64,000 nt of DNA from Vespa crabro (GCF_910589235.1 NW_025813595.1:1984001-2048000), one strand, 5' to 3'; numbered from the stretch's first letter, positions 25,751 through 42,524 are shown. A program made the numbers and translations. The notes: generated from the letters alone by a model not told the origin.

Positions 25751-28700
25751 ATAATAACGATTATTAATATAATAACGATAATAGTAAGAATAATTATAAT
25801 ATCGAAAATATGGTTGATTACGAAAATAACGTTAATAATGACAATAACTATAACAACGACAATAATAATAATAATAATAAAGATAATAACGATAATAACG
25901 ATAATAACGATAATAGCGAATATAATAAAAACAACAATAGAGATAACAATGATATTAACAATAATAACAATAATAACAATTATAGCTATAATAACAATAA
26001 TAACGATAATCGCGTTAATAATAATAACCCTAATAACTATAATATCGACAATAACGATAATTACGATATGCTAATAACAATTAACGATAATAACTATAAT
26101 AACAATAATATTAATAATAATAATAATAATGACAACAATAATGAGGATAATAGCAATAATAATAATAACAAAATTATAGATTACATTGTTTATAAAGGTA
26201 ATGAAAGTATCGATAATATTAATTATAATAATAACTATAATTACGATAATAATAATAGAAAAGATAATAATACTAATGTTTATAACCATAATAAAGATAA
26301 TAACGATAATAATAATAAAATTAATAACGATAATAACGTTTATAACGATAATAATAAGAACAATAACATTGATAATAACGAAAATAATCATAATATATGT
26401 AATAATAATAATAAAAATAACTATTAAAACGGTAATAACAAAAAGAATAATAACAATAATGACGATAATAACGGTAATGACGATAACACTAATATCGATA
26501 ATTACGATAATATCGATAATAATGTCAATAAAGGTAAAAATAATAACAATAACAATAATAACGTTAGTAATAATAACGAAAATAATAATAGAAGCGGTAA
26601 TAATAATAATAATAATAACGATAATAGCAATAACAATGATAATGATAATAAAGATAATATCGATAATAATAACAACAATATAAACAAAAGTAACCTTAAT
26701 GATAATAATAGTAATAACGATAAAAACGATAATAACGATAATAAAGATAATAACACTAATGATATTAACGATAATAGTAATAATTATAATAACGATAAAA
26801 ACGACAATAAAGATAATAATAATAATAATAACAATAATGAATATAAGGATAATAACGATTATAATAATAATAATAATAACGAAAATAAGGATAATAACGA
26901 TAACAACGAAAATAATAATAACAATTATAGCGATAATAACGATTTTAACGATAATAAGGATAATAATAATAATTATAATAACAATAGATACAGTAAAATC
27001 GATAATAACGAAAAAACGATGAAAACGATATTAAGGATAATAATAATAATCAGAATAAAGATGATAACGATAATATGGATAATAAAAAAAATAATAATAA
27101 TAATGATCGTAACGATAATAAAGACAATAATAGCATTTCTAATAACATTAATCATAGTAATAACTATAACAACGATAATATCGAAAATAATAACAATGTC
27201 AATGTTAATAGAAATGATAATAATAGCGATAATAACGATAATTACTTTAATAATAATAACAATAATAAAGATAATACCGATATTGACATTAATAACAATA
27301 ATAATAATAGCAACAATAACGATAATTAGGAAAATAAAAATTATAATTAAAACGATACTAAGGATAAGAACGATATCATCAATAATATAAATCAGAAAAA
27401 TAAAGATAATATCGATTATATTAATAAAAATATTAACAATTATATAGATAAATATAATAATAATATTAAGAATAATAACGATAATAACAATATTAACAAT
27501 AATAAGGATAATAAAAATGACCATATTTATGAATATAACGATAAATAAATATTAATAATACCAATAATAAGGATAATAAAGATATCGTCGATAATAATAA
27601 TAACAATAATAATGATAATATAGATATTAATATTATCAATATTAACGATAATAAGGATAATTTTAATAATAATAATAACGATAATAACGGTTTTATCGAT
27701 AAATATAATAATATTTATATATAACGATAAATATGATAAAACGATTTTAACGATAATGACGATAATATCAATAAAAATAATAATAAAAACAAAGATAATA
27801 ACGAAAGTAATGGAAATAACGATAATAATAATAAAATAATAACGATAATAACGATAATAATAAAAATATTAACAATAATAACGATAATAGCGATAACAAA
27901 GTTAATAATTTTAGTAATTATAAAAATAATAATATTCCTAACGATAATAACGATTTTAAAGGTTCTAATAATAACGATTATAACGTTGATATCGATAATA
28001 ACAATAATACTAATAATAATACTATCTATAATAACAATAATAATGATAATAAAATTAATAATAATAACTATAATAACGATAATAACAATAATAATAAGAA
28101 CATCAATAGCGATAATAACGAAAATAAAATTAATAATAATAATAATGGCGATATTATAGATATTAACGATAATAATAAGAACGATAATAACGACAATAGT
28201 AATTTTAACAATAACGATAATAATGTTAATAACGACAATAATAATAATAATATTAATTATGATAACGATATTAAAGATAATAACGCTAATAATAATAACT
28301 ACGATTATAATAATAACAATAATAACAAAATTAACGAAAATATCGATAATATCGTTATAATTATAATAATATAATCGATAATTGTGTTATTAGAAATATT
28401 AATAATAACAATAATAACGATAATGACGATAATAACGAAAATACTAATAACCATAATAACGATAATAATAATAATAAGAATAACGATAATAACGATAATA
28501 ACGTTAACAATAATAGTAGTAATAACAATAATAACGATAATAACTAAAATAACGATAATAATAGTAACGATAATAAAGTTAACATCAATAAAAGTAATAA
28601 CAATATTAACGATAATCACAATAATAATAATAATGAAAATAATAATAACGATAACATAGATAATAACGATGATAATAATAACGATATTTTCGACAATAGT

Positions 28701-30488
28701 GCTAATAATAATAACGATATTAACGATAATAACGATAATAATAATAATTATAATAGAGATAATAACGATATTAACGATTATAAAGATAATAATGATAATA
28801 ACGATAATAATAATAATAATAATAATAATTACAATAACGATAATAACGATATCAATAATAATAATAATGACGATAAGAACGATAATAGCGATTGTAATGA
28901 CAATAAACACAGTAATAAGAGTAATAATAATAATAAAAACGATAATAATAATAATATTAATAACGATAATTACATTAACAACGATAATAGTAATAATGAC
29001 GTTAATAGTAATAATCATAATAAAGTTATTAGCGATAATATCAACAATAATATTAATAATAAAAACCATAATAACAATAATAAAAATAATAACTATAATA
29101 ACGATAATAATAGTGAAAATAATAGTAATAATAGATGTATTATTAGTAAGGATAATAACGATTATTATATTAATAATAATAACGTTAAATACGATAATAG
29201 CGACAATATTATTATTAATATTAACGTTAATAGGTAGAATTACTATATAAAAGTTAATAGTAATAACAATAATAACGATAAAAACGATATTAACGATAAT
29301 AACAATAATAATATTGATAGTAACGATAATAATAATAGCAATAATAACGTTTTTTAATGTTAAGAATGATAATAATAGTAACATTTATAACAATTATAAC
29401 ATTATCAACGATAATAATAATAATGACGTAGATAATAATAATCATAATAAAGATATTAACTATAATTTCAACAATAATAATTCTAAAAATAATAATAATA
29501 ATAATAGTAACCATAAGAACGATAATATCGATAATAACGATTATAATAATAACGATAGTAACGATAATAGAGATAATAACAATAATAATATTAACGATAA
29601 TATCGACATTATTAATAATATTAACAACGATAATTTTGATAATATCGATAATAAAATTAATAACAATAATAACGATAACGATGTTTATAATAGTAATAAT
29701 AATAACGATTATAACGTTACTAACGATATTAATGATAATAACGATTTTAACGATAATAAAAGGAACAATAACAACGATATTAACGAAAATACTAATAACA
29801 ATTGTAACGTTATCAACGACACTAAAAATAATAATAATAATAATAATAATAACGAAAGTAAAAATAATAACTATAACAATAATAACAATAATAGTGATAA
29901 TATCAGTCATAATATTAATAGTAATAACATTAAAAACGATAATAACGATAATAAAGATAATAATAATAATAATGATAATAATAATAATATCAATAATAAC
30001 AATAATAACGTTAGTAACGATAATAACGATAATAAAAATAATAACCATAATAACGATAATAATAACATTATTACTAATTACAATAATAACGATAATTAAG
30101 GTAATAAAAACAACAATAATATCGATATTAACGGAAATAGTGTTAACAATTGTAACGAAAACGACGATAACAACATTAATAATAATAATAATAATAGCGA
30201 AGGTAAGTATGATAACGGTGACAACTATAATATTAATAATAATAATAACGATAATAACGATAATAATGATAATAATAATTCTAAAAATAGAGATAATAAC
30301 TTAATAATGGCAATAACGATAATAACGATAATAATTAAAATAATATTAAAGATAGTAACGTTAGTAGCGACAATAAAATAATAATATTAATAACAATAAT
30401 AACAATAATAACGATAATAACAATAATAATAATAACGACATTAACGATAATATCGTTAAAAATAATAACAATATTACCGATAATATCG

Positions 30489-30522
<34 letters not shown>

Positions 30523-31787
30523 GGATACTAAAGATTATAGCGATTTTAATATCAACGATTAAAAAGATAACAACGACAATAATGTTAATTGCAATAATAA
30601 CGATAATAATGGTAATAAAAATAACAATAATGACGATATGAAAGAATATAGTAATAACAATAATAACGATAACAACGATAATAACATTAATCATGTTAAT
30701 AATAATATCGAAAGTAGGCATAATAACGATGCCATCGATAAAAATAATAAAAATAAAAACGATAATAAAGATCATAACGATAATAATAATACTAATAATA
30801 ACGATAATAACGATTATGACATTAAAATTATTATTGATAATAACGTCAATAGTAATAATAATAATAATGATAATATCGATATTAACGATAATAATAATAG
30901 TAATAATAATAATAAACATAAGAACATTATTAACGATAATAACGATAATAACACTAATAACTATAATAACGACAAGAATAATAATAAAATATCTATAGTA
31001 ACAGTAATAACGATAATGAAGGTAACAACGATAATAACATTAATAATAATATTAATAATAACGAAAGTAATTATAATAACGATGTCATCGTTAATAATAA
31101 TAAAAATAAGAATGATAATAAAGATATTAACGATAATAATAATACTAATAATAACGATAATAACGATAATAACAATAATCGTATTAAAAATAATAACTAT
31201 AATAACGATACTAACTATAATAGCGATAATAATAATTAGAACAAAAACAATATTAACGATAATAATTATAATAACAATTATAATATTGTCGGTAATAACG
31301 ATAACAATCCTAATATTGATAATAACCATAATAACGATAATAAAAATGATAATAATTATAATAATAATGATACTAACGATGTAAAAGATTCTAACGATAA
31401 TAATATTAATAATAATAAAAATAAAAACGACAATAAGTACAATAACGATAATAATAGTAGTAATATTAATAATATTAAGAATAATAACTTTAAAAACGAT
31501 AATAACCATAATATTAGTAGTAATAAAAAAAGTAATAATTATAATTACGATAATATCGATAATAATAATAACAATATTAACGATAATATCGAACATAATA
31601 ATAAGATTAATAACTATAATAACGATAATAACGATAATATCGATAATAATAAATACGATTATAACCATATCATCGATAATAATAATAACAATATTTACAA
31701 TAATATCGATTATAATAACAACAGTATTGACGATAATACCGATAATAATAAAAAATAATAATTACAGTAATAACGATAATAGCGATA
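25751..31787 (+). repeat. Generic array with remnants of duplication H
   Basis: Mostly degenerate array. 29750-30250 shares AAAAGGAACAATAACAACGA, AACAATTGTAACGTTATCAA and the AAGTAT-GATAACGGTGAC phrase with the H family. A continuous minus-strand open frame at 28305-29384 consists only of Ile/Val/Asn. No gene or RNA recognised. Confidence 0.78.
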
Positions 31788-31995
31788 ATATCGTTAATAA
31801 TAATAACGATAATAATGATAATAGCGATAAAAACAATAACGATATTAACGATAATATTGACAATATTAAATATGATAATGATAATAATTTAAAAACGATA
31901 ATAATTATCATAATTATAGTAGTTATAACGATAATAACGATATAAAAATTTAAAATGATAACGATAATATAGATAATAATAATAAAATTCATTAC
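31788..31995 (+). repeat. Dispersed module D, copy 3
   Basis: Nearly identical to 24286-24493 (three differences in 208 bases). It is followed 180 bases later by module G copy 4. Confidence 0.92.
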
Positions 31996-32176
31996 GTTAA
32001 TAATGATAATAACGATAATAACGGAAATTATAAAAAAATTGATAACGCTAATAACGATAATAAAGAAATAATATTAATAATAATAACGATAATAACGATA
32101 AAAATAATAGTATTAATAACAATATTAAAAATAATAACGATAATAACCATAATAACGATAATAATGATAATAATAA

Positions 32177-32420
32177 CGACATTAATAACTATAATAAATA
32201 TAATAAAGATATGGTATTAACGATAACAGTAGCAGTAATAGTAATAACGATAATAACAAAAATAGCGACAATAAAATAAAAATAATAAAGATAATAACCA
32301 TATTATCTAAAATAACGATAGAAGCTATAAGATTAATAATAATAAGAACAATGACAGCGATAATAAAGACAACAAACATAAAAACAGTAACAACAATACG
32401 ACAATAATAATTATAATAAT
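32177..32420 (+). repeat. Dispersed module G, copy 4
   Basis: CGACATTAATAACTATAATA, GATATGGTATTAACG and AGTAATAGTAATAACG are present at the start and CAACAATACGACAATAATAA at the end. The length is about 244 bases, as for copies 1, 5 and 6. Confidence 0.85.
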
Positions 32421-34145
32421 AATAATAATAATAATAATAATTATAATAACATTAATGATTACAACGAAAATAATGATAATAATGGTAGTAATAATACCAA
32501 TAATTACAATAATAACGATAATAAAGCTAATAATGATAATAACAATAATAATATTTATGACAATAATTATAATACTGATAATAAAGATAATAACGATAAT
32601 ATAGATAATAACGTTAATAATAATAACAATAATAACGATTATAACGATAATAACGATAATAATAGAGACAATAATAATAATATTAAAAATAATAACAAAA
32701 TAATAACGATTTATCTATAATAACGATATTAATAATAACGATATTATCGATAATAATAATAATTTTAATAGCAATAATGACCTTAATAAAAATAATAACG
32801 TAAATAATGAAACGATAATAACGATAATAGTAATAATAATATCGATAGTAATAATAATTACAATAATGACGATAATAACGATTATAATAATAACGATAAT
32901 GAGGATGATAATAATATCTATAATAGCACTAATAACGATAATAATTATAATAATAATAGCAATAATAACGATAACAACTATAATAACATTATTCATAATA
33001 ATAATGATAACGAAACTAAGAATAATAATTGTGTAAACGATAAAAATAATAACATTAATATCGGTGATAAAGATAATAACGGTAATAATAATAATAATAA
33101 TAACGAAAATAACGATTAGAATGATAATAACGTTAACAATGCTAATAATAAGAGCAATAATAACGATAAAAGGATAATAATTATAATAATAGATGTAATA
33201 ATTACAACATCAACTATAATAAAGATAATAATAATAATAATAGTAGTAATCATAACTATAATAACAGTATAAACAATAAAAACGATAATAAAAATATTAT
33301 CCATAATAATAATAATAATATTAACGATTATAACGGTAATAACGATAATGACATTAATAATAATAGAATTAATTGCGATAATAACGTTTATAACGTTAGT
33401 AATGATAGCAATAATAACGATAATAAGGATAGTAATAATAATAATAGTAATAAAAATAATTTCGAAAATAACGGTAATAACGATTACGAAGATAATAATA
33501 ATTATAAAAAGATAATAGCGATATAAATGATAATATCGATGACAACGATTAAAATAATAACAATAATACCAATAATAACAGTAATAACGACAATAATTAT
33601 ATTAATAATAATTATAATAATAATAATAACGATAATAGCGATAATAATGATATTATTAAAAATAATGATAAATATAAAAATAATAACGATAGTGATGGAA
33701 ATAAAAATTTTAATAATAACGATATTTTCTATAATAGTGATAATACTAATACCGATAATAACGATTAAATTATAATAACAATAATAATAATAATATTATT
33801 ATTAAGATTAATAACGATAACAAGGACAATAGTGATAATAATAATAATAATTTTACCATAAATGTCGTTAATAACGATAATTATTATAATAGAAGTAATA
33901 ATAACAATATTAACATTGTTTGCAATAATAATGATAGTAAGGATAATAATAGTGGTAACAATTAAAGTAATAACAGTAATAACGATAATAACAATAATAA
34001 GGATAATAATAATAAAGATAAGAACGATAGTAGTAATAATAATATCGATAGAAACAATAATGACGGTAATAAAGAAAATAACGATAATAACGATAAATAT
34101 AATAAAATTAATAACGATAATTACGTTAATAATGAAAATAATATT
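32421..34145 (+). repeat. Generic array
   Basis: Degenerate array; no gene, RNA or clear duplicate found. Confidence 0.8.
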
Positions 34146-34340
34146 AACAATAATAACGATAACAACGATAATAAGGATAATAGTAATAGCGATAATAACG
34201 ACAATAGTAATTTTAAAAATATTGATAAAAACGATAATAACAATAATAATAATAATAGTAATAATAATGAAAACGATAAAAACAATAATTACGATATTAA
34301 TAATGATAATAATAACAATAATAAAGATAATAACTGAAAA

Positions 34341-34379
<39 letters not shown>

Positions 34380-34380
34380 C
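34146..34380 (+). repeat. Duplication L, copy 1
   Basis: It pairs with 53651-53880 at offset about 19505. AACAATAATAACGATAACAA, ATAATAAGGATAATAGTAA and AAAAATATTGAT are shared with few changes over about 120 bases, and the match then weakens. It ends in a pure AAT run at 34340-34379, right beside the start of duplication B. Confidence 0.82.
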
Positions 34381-34403
34381 AAAATAATATTCATAAAAAT
34401 AAT

Positions 34404-36895
34404 AACGATAATAACGATAATAACGATATTAACGACAATAAAACTAATAATAATAATAAGGGGTAATAGAGATTATAACGATAGTAATGATATGACAATA
34501 ATAATAATTGTAATAATAAAGATAATAATGATAATATAGGAAATAAGAATAATAATAATAACAATAATAACGATAATAACGATATAAATGATAATCTCGA
34601 CAATGATAATAATAGTAATAATAATTAAAACGATAATAACGATTATATTAATAATAATAATAACAATAATAAAGATAATATGTACAATAATAATTATAAA
34701 AAAAATAATAATAATAATATCGATAATATCGATAATAACTATAATAATAATATTATTAATAACAACAATGAAAAAAATAACGATAATAAGGATAATAATA
34801 AATACGATATAGCCGATAATATCGACAATAATATTAACAATATTAATGATACTATCGATAATAATATTAACAATATTAACGATAATATCGATAATAATAA
34901 TAACATTATTAACGATAATATATATATGAAAATTATAACAATAATAATAATAACAGTAATAACAATAATACAGATAATAACGATAATAAAGGTAATAATA
35001 TTAGTAATAATAACAATTATTAAACTAATAACGTTAAAACGATAATACGATAATAATAGTTTAATAATAACAATAATAACGATAATAACGATAATAAGGT
35101 TATTAACGATAATGTCTATAATTATAATAACCATATTAACAATAATAACAATATTATCAATCATAACAATAAGGACAATAACGATAATATCGATAATAAT
35201 AATAACATCCTTAACGTTAACATCGATAAAAATAATAATAATAATAACATTAACGACGATAATAACGATAATAAGTATAATAATAATAATGAAAATAACT
35301 ATAATAACCATATTAACGATAATAATAACAATAATAAGAATAGTAATAATAATAACGTTAATTACGATAATTACGATAATATAAATAGTATTTATAACGC
35401 TAATAGTAATAATAACTATAATAATGATAATAATAAATAAGATAATATCGATCAATTCGATAATAATAATAACAATATTAAACATAATATCGATTAAATT
35501 AATAACAATGTTAACGATAATATCTATAAAAAATAAATAATAATAATAATAAAAGTAAGAACGATAGTAGAGATAACAACAATGATAAGAATAATAACGA
35601 TAATAAGGATAATAACGTTAATACAAATAATTATAATAAAGATAACAACGATAATGACGAAAGTAGCGATAATAATATTTTCAATAAGAAAGATAATTAC
35701 GATAATAATGATATTAGCGATAAAATTTATAATAATGATAACAATAATGACGATAATAATGTAAATAATAATAACAATAATTACGATAATAACGACATTT
35801 ACGATAATAATAATTACAATAATAACGATAATAACGACAATAATGATAACAAGGAAGATAATTATAATAATAATATCAATAGAAACGATAAATTGGTAAT
35901 ACATACGATTATAACGATAATAACGTTAATAAAGATATTAACCATAATAAGATTAATAACTATATTTACGTTAATAACGATAATAATATGAGCAATAATA
36001 GCGGTAATAGCGACAATAACGGTAACAATAATAATAACATTATTGACAATATTATCGATGATAACGATAATAAAAATAACGGTTATGACAATAATAATAA
36101 TAATAGTAATAAAAATAATAATTATAATAACGTTAATAATAATAACAATGATAACGGAAATAATGATAATAATATTAATAAAGATATTAGCAATAATAAT
36201 AGTAGTAATTAATAACATTTATAACGCAATTAACGATAATAAATTTAATAATAATAAAAAGAATAACGATAGTAAAAAATTAACGATATAAACGATGATA
36301 AAACCAAAAACTACGAATATAACGATAATAATTATAACAATAATAACGATAATAACTACAATAATTATAAAAATAACAATGATAATCAAAATAATAACAA
36401 TAATAACGAAAATAACGATAATAATAATAATACTGATAATAGTAATAAAAACGATAATAATAAAAATAATAATAATAACGATAATAACGATAATAGTACA
36501 TGTTATAATGATACTAATAATGATATTAACGATAATAACGATAATAATGATAATAACGATTATAATTACAACGATAATACCGATAATGGTATTATTAATA
36601 ATAACGATAATAAGGATATTTACGATAATAATAACAATAATATAGAAAAGAACGATATGATCTAGAATAACGATATTAATAATAACGATATTAACAATAA
36701 TAACGATGAAACGATAATAATAACATCAATATTACCGAGAATATTGATAATAATAATAATGATAATAGCAATAATAACCATAAGAAAGATATTAACGATA
36801 ATAATGGTAATGATAATTATGATAATAATAATAATAACAATATCAAAAATAACAATAATTACCATAATAACTATAATGACGATAATAATAATAGC
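34404..36895 (+). repeat. Segmental duplication B, copy 2
   Basis: Partner of 8781-10805. It is longer by about 470 bases, largely from array at 35525-35910 that copy 1 lacks. Its right end runs directly into sequence shared with duplication F (36880-36950). Confidence 0.87.
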
Positions 36896-39170
36896 AATAA
36901 TAGCGATAACATCGTTAATAACAATAATCGTAATAATAACGGTAATAGTGGTAATAACGATGACAACGATAATAATAATAATAGTAATAACGATATTAAC
37001 AATAATATTGTTAATAGTAACAAAAATTTTAACGCTAATATCGATAATATTAACAATAACAATAATAATAATAAGCATAATAAAGATAACAGAGATTATA
37101 ATAATAACGATTAAAAAGATAACAACGGCAATAATGTTAATAGCAAAAATAACGATAACAAATGTAATAAAAATAACAATATTAACGAAATTAAAGAAAA
37201 TAGTAATAACAATAATAACGATAACAACGATATTAACATTAATAATAACTATAATAAAAACGAAAGTAAGTATAATAACGGTGACATCGATAATAATAAT
37301 AAAAATAATAACGATAATAACGGTAAGAACGATAATAACAATAATAAAATTTATAATAATATCGATAATCGCGATAATAACGATAATAACAATATTAATA
37401 GTAATGAGAATAAAGATAATATCAATAATAACGGTAATATCGATAATAATTATATCAAAAATAATGAATATAGTAATAATCATCATAACGGTAATAAGGA
37501 TAAATACGATAACATCGATAATGATAATAATAATAATAACAATAATAATGATAATAACGATAGTAATAATAATAAAAATAACGTTAAAAACAATGATAAT
37601 GACAATAATAATGATAATAATGGCATTACAAGCAATAGTATCGATAATAACGATAATCACGATAATAATTACAACAATAATATCAATAATAACGATAAGA
37701 AATACAATACTAATAACAATAATATCGATGACAACAATAATAACGATAATTATAATAATTAAATAGAGATAATAAAGAATATAACGATAAAAACGAAGAT
37801 AACTATAAAAAAGTAAATACCGGCGATTATAATAATAATAATAACGATAATAAAAATGACGATAATGACGATAATAACGAAAATGACGATAATAACGATT
37901 ATAATAATAAAGATAATAACGATAATAGTAATAATAATAATAATGATAATAAACATAATAATTGTAATACAGATTACAACGATATTATCAATAATAATAA
38001 TAAAGATATTAACGATAAAATAGATAATAATAATAACAAAGTAAACGATAATATCGATAATAATAGTAAATATAATGAGAATAAAAACAAAAATAACGAA
38101 AATAACGTAAATAATATTAACGATAATAACGATAATAGTAATAATACAAATATAGATAGAAACAAAAATAACTATAGTGAGGATAATAACGATAATAATG
38201 ACAGCAATAATAGTGATTTTAAAGTTAAGAACGATAATAATAATAATATTAACAACAATAATAACATTATCAATATTAATAATAATAAAGATGTTAATAA
38301 TATTAATCATAATAAAGATATTAACGATAATAACAGCAATAATAATTATAACAATAATAATAATATTAACTATACGAACGATAATATCGATAATAACGAT
38401 AATAATAATAACGAAAGTATCGATAATATCGATAATACCATCAACAATATTATTGATAATGTCGATAATAATATTAATAATCATAACGATAATAGCAATA
38501 ATAACGATAATAATGATAATAACGATAATGAAGATAATCACTATAATATCGATTATAAGAATAATAATAATAACAATAATGATGATAATAATAAAAATAA
38601 TACCGATAATAACGATAATTACGAAAATGACGATAATATTAATAACGATAATGACGTTAATAACGTAAATAAAGGTAATAGTAATAGTAATAATAACAAC
38701 AATAAAGATAATAAAAATAATGACGATAAAAATATTAACGATAATATCGACATTATTAATAATAATAACAACGATAATTATGATAATAACGATAATAAAA
38801 GTAATAATAATAAAGATAATAACAATATAAACGATAATATTGATAATAATGATGATAACAATAATAACGATAATAACGTTAATAATAAGAACGATGATAA
38901 CCATAATGGTAATAATAATAATTACGATAAGAACGTAAAAAAAGATAATAATAATAATAATAATAATAGCGATAATAACGATATTAACGACAATAACGGT
39001 AATAATTATTAATAATAACGATAATATCGATAATATTGATAATATCGATAATAATTGTATTAATAATAACTATAATAACGATAATAAGGACAATAAAATA
39101 AACAATAACAACTTTATTAACAAAAATATTAAGGATAATTATGACGATAATAATGATAATAATAGCAACA
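36896..39170 (+). repeat. Array with a short match to duplication F
   Basis: 36880-36990 matches 13510-13600 and 46745-46840, including AACAATAATCGTAATAATAA. Beyond that it is generic array. 37480-37520 resembles 44300-44340 (AATAAGGATAAATACGATAA). No gene recognised. Confidence 0.75.
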
Positions 39171-39510
39171 ATAATAATAATAACGAAAGAAAAGATAATA
39201 ACGATGACAACGATAATAATAATAGCATTAATAATGATAATAATGAAAAAAATAATAATTGAAATTACAATAATATCGCAAATAACGCTAATCACGATAA
39301 TAATAATAATGATAACGACGATGAAAATAATATTAATAAAAACAATAATATCGATAATAATAATAACGTAAAAAACGATAATAGCAATAATAATAAAAAA
39401 GATAATAACATTAATAACGATAATAAAGGTAATAATAATAAATAAAATAACGTTTATAACGATAATAACGATAATAATAATAATAATAATAATAACGATA
39501 ATATCGATAT
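39171..39510 (+). repeat. Duplication J, copy 2
   Basis: Partner of 20470-20795 at offset 18701. Confidence 0.83.
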
Positions 39511-42500
39511 AAACGATAATAACGATAATAGAGATATTAACGATAATAATAAAAACAATAATAACGATAATAACAAATTATAATGATACTAACGAAAATA
39601 ATATTAATAGTAATAGCAATAATTACAATATTAACGATAATTAAGATAACAATATTAACGATACTAAAGATAATATTAATAACAATAGTAACGATAACAA
39701 CGATAATAACCCTAATAATAATTATAATAATAACGAAAATGAGGATAATAACGATGACAACGATAAAAATTATAACAATAATAACGATAATAATAATAAT
39801 AATAACGATAGAAACGATATCAATGATTATAATGATAATAACGATAATAATAGCTATAATAATAAAAATAACAACGATATTAAAGATAGTAACGATAATA
39901 ATAATAACAATAATATCGATAAAACGATAATAATGATAATACCGATAATAACGATAATAACATTAATAATAATAGTAATAAAAAATAAAATAACAATAAT
40001 AACGATAATAACGACAATTATTTTAATAGTAGTAATAATAACAATATTAACAAAGTTTGCAATAATAATGATAACAACGATAATAATAGTATTAACAATT
40101 AAATTAATAACAGTAATAACGATAATAAAGATAATAAGGAGGATAATAATAGCAGTAATAACGATAGCAGTAATAATAATATCGATAGTAACAATAATGA
40201 CGATAATAACGAAAATAACAATAATAATGGTAATAATTGTGATAGCGATAATATCGGTAATAATTATAACAATATTAACGATAATATCTATAATAATAAT
40301 AACAATATTAACGATAATATCTATAAAAATAATAATAATAATAATAATAACAGTGATAACGATAATACCGATAATAACAATGATAATTATAATAGATAAT
40401 AAGGATAATAACCATAATAATAGTAACCATATTAAAAATAACAACGATATTAACGATAATAATGACAGTAATAATAACAATAATAACGATAAAAGCGATA
40501 ACAATTATAAATCGATAATAACGATAATAACAGTTATAATCCTAATAACGATAATAATATTTATATGAATTACAATAATACTAATAATAACGATAGAATC
40601 GATAATAATAGTATTAATAATAACAAAATTAACACTAATAGCGCTAATAACGATAATAACAATAATAATAACAGTAATAATAATAATAATAACGATAATA
40701 GCGATAATAAGGTTATTAACGATAATAACGATAAATATAATAACATTATTACAAAAATAAAAATGTTATAAATGATAACAATAACGATAGTAACGATATT
40801 ATCGATAATAATAATAATAACATTAATAACGATAATAACTATAATAAGGATATTAGCTACAATAAAATTTATAACTATATTTACGTCAATAACTATAATA
40901 ATATTAGCAATAATAGCGATTATAACGATAATAACGTTAATAATAATAATAATAATAATAATAAATCTAATTACAATAATAATAGTAGTAATAACATTAA
41001 TATCTTTTATAACGAAAATAACGATAATAACGATAACAATAATAACGATTAAAACGATAATAACGAAAATAATAAAAACGATAAAAACTATAATAGTAAT
41101 AATAATAATAGCGATAAAAACGATAATAAATTTAATAATAATAAAAATAATTACGATAATGAATATATTAACGATATAAACGATGATAAGATCAAAAACT
41201 GCGATAATAACGATAGTAATAATTATAATAATTAAAATAAAAAAGATATAAACGATAGTAATGATAATAATTATAACAATATTAACGATAATAACGATAA
41301 TAAATATATTAAAGATAATAACGATAGTAACGATGTGAACGATAATAATAAAAACGTTTATAAAGCTAATACCGATAATAATTATAACAAAATTAACGAT
41401 ATTATCGATTATAATAACTATAATAATAACAACAATAACGATAATAACGTTAATAATAGAGATAATTATAACAATATTAAGAATAATAATTATAATAAAG
41501 ATAATAACGATAATAATTGTAGTAGTGATAAAAGTAATAATATCAAAAAAGATAAAATGACTTTAAAAATAATACAAATAACGATTTTAGTGATAATAAT
41601 GATAATGAAAATAATAATAATAGTAATAATAATAACGGCGATTACGATATAAACGATAATATTAATAGAAATATTAATATTATCGTAGATCTAGATTATT
41701 TATTATTAGATAGATAATCAATAATCATAATAATGATGATAACAATAACAACAATTATAACGATAAGAATGATAATAATATATACGATAAAGTCGATAAT
41801 ATCGATATTAATATTAACAATATTAACGATGATATCGATATTAATGAAAAATAATAATAATAATGACGATAATAACGGTTTATAACGGTAATAATAGTAA
41901 TAACAATATCGACAATAACGATAATAACGATAATTACAATAATAACGATTATAATAATAACGATAATAACGATAAAAATAATAATAATAATAACGATAAT
42001 AACGATATTAACGATTATAATAATAATAATAATAATATCGAGAATAACGATAATAAGGATAAGAAACATAATAACGATTATAACGAAAAAATAATAATAA
42101 TAATAACGATAATAATTATAATAAAGGCAATAATAATAATAATAATATTAATAATAATAATAATTTTAATGACGATAATATCGGTAATAATAATAAAAAC
42201 AATAATAATAATAAGGATGATAAAGATAACAGAGATTATAATAATAACGATTAAATAGATAACAACGGCAATAATGATAATAGAAAAAATAACGATAACA
42301 ACTGTGATAAAAATAACAATATTAGCGATATTAAAGAAAATAGTAATAACAATAATAACGATAACAACGATAATAATATTAATAATAATAATAATAAAAA
42401 CGAAAATAAGTATAATAACGGTGACATCGATAATAATAATAAAATTATAATGATAATAACGATAATAACGATAATAACGATGATAATAATAGTAATAATA

Positions 42501-42524
42501 AAGATAATAATAATAACAACAATA
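39511..42524 (+). repeat. Generic array with partial B-family match
   Basis: 40780-41200 resembles 9820-10300 (TATATTTACGTCAATAACTA, and GATGATAAGATCAAAAACTG against GATGATAAAACCAAAAACTA) and is a diverged, partial B copy. 41691-41712 is a short T-rich, GC-poor stretch unlike the surroundings. Otherwise degenerate array. Confidence 0.72.
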
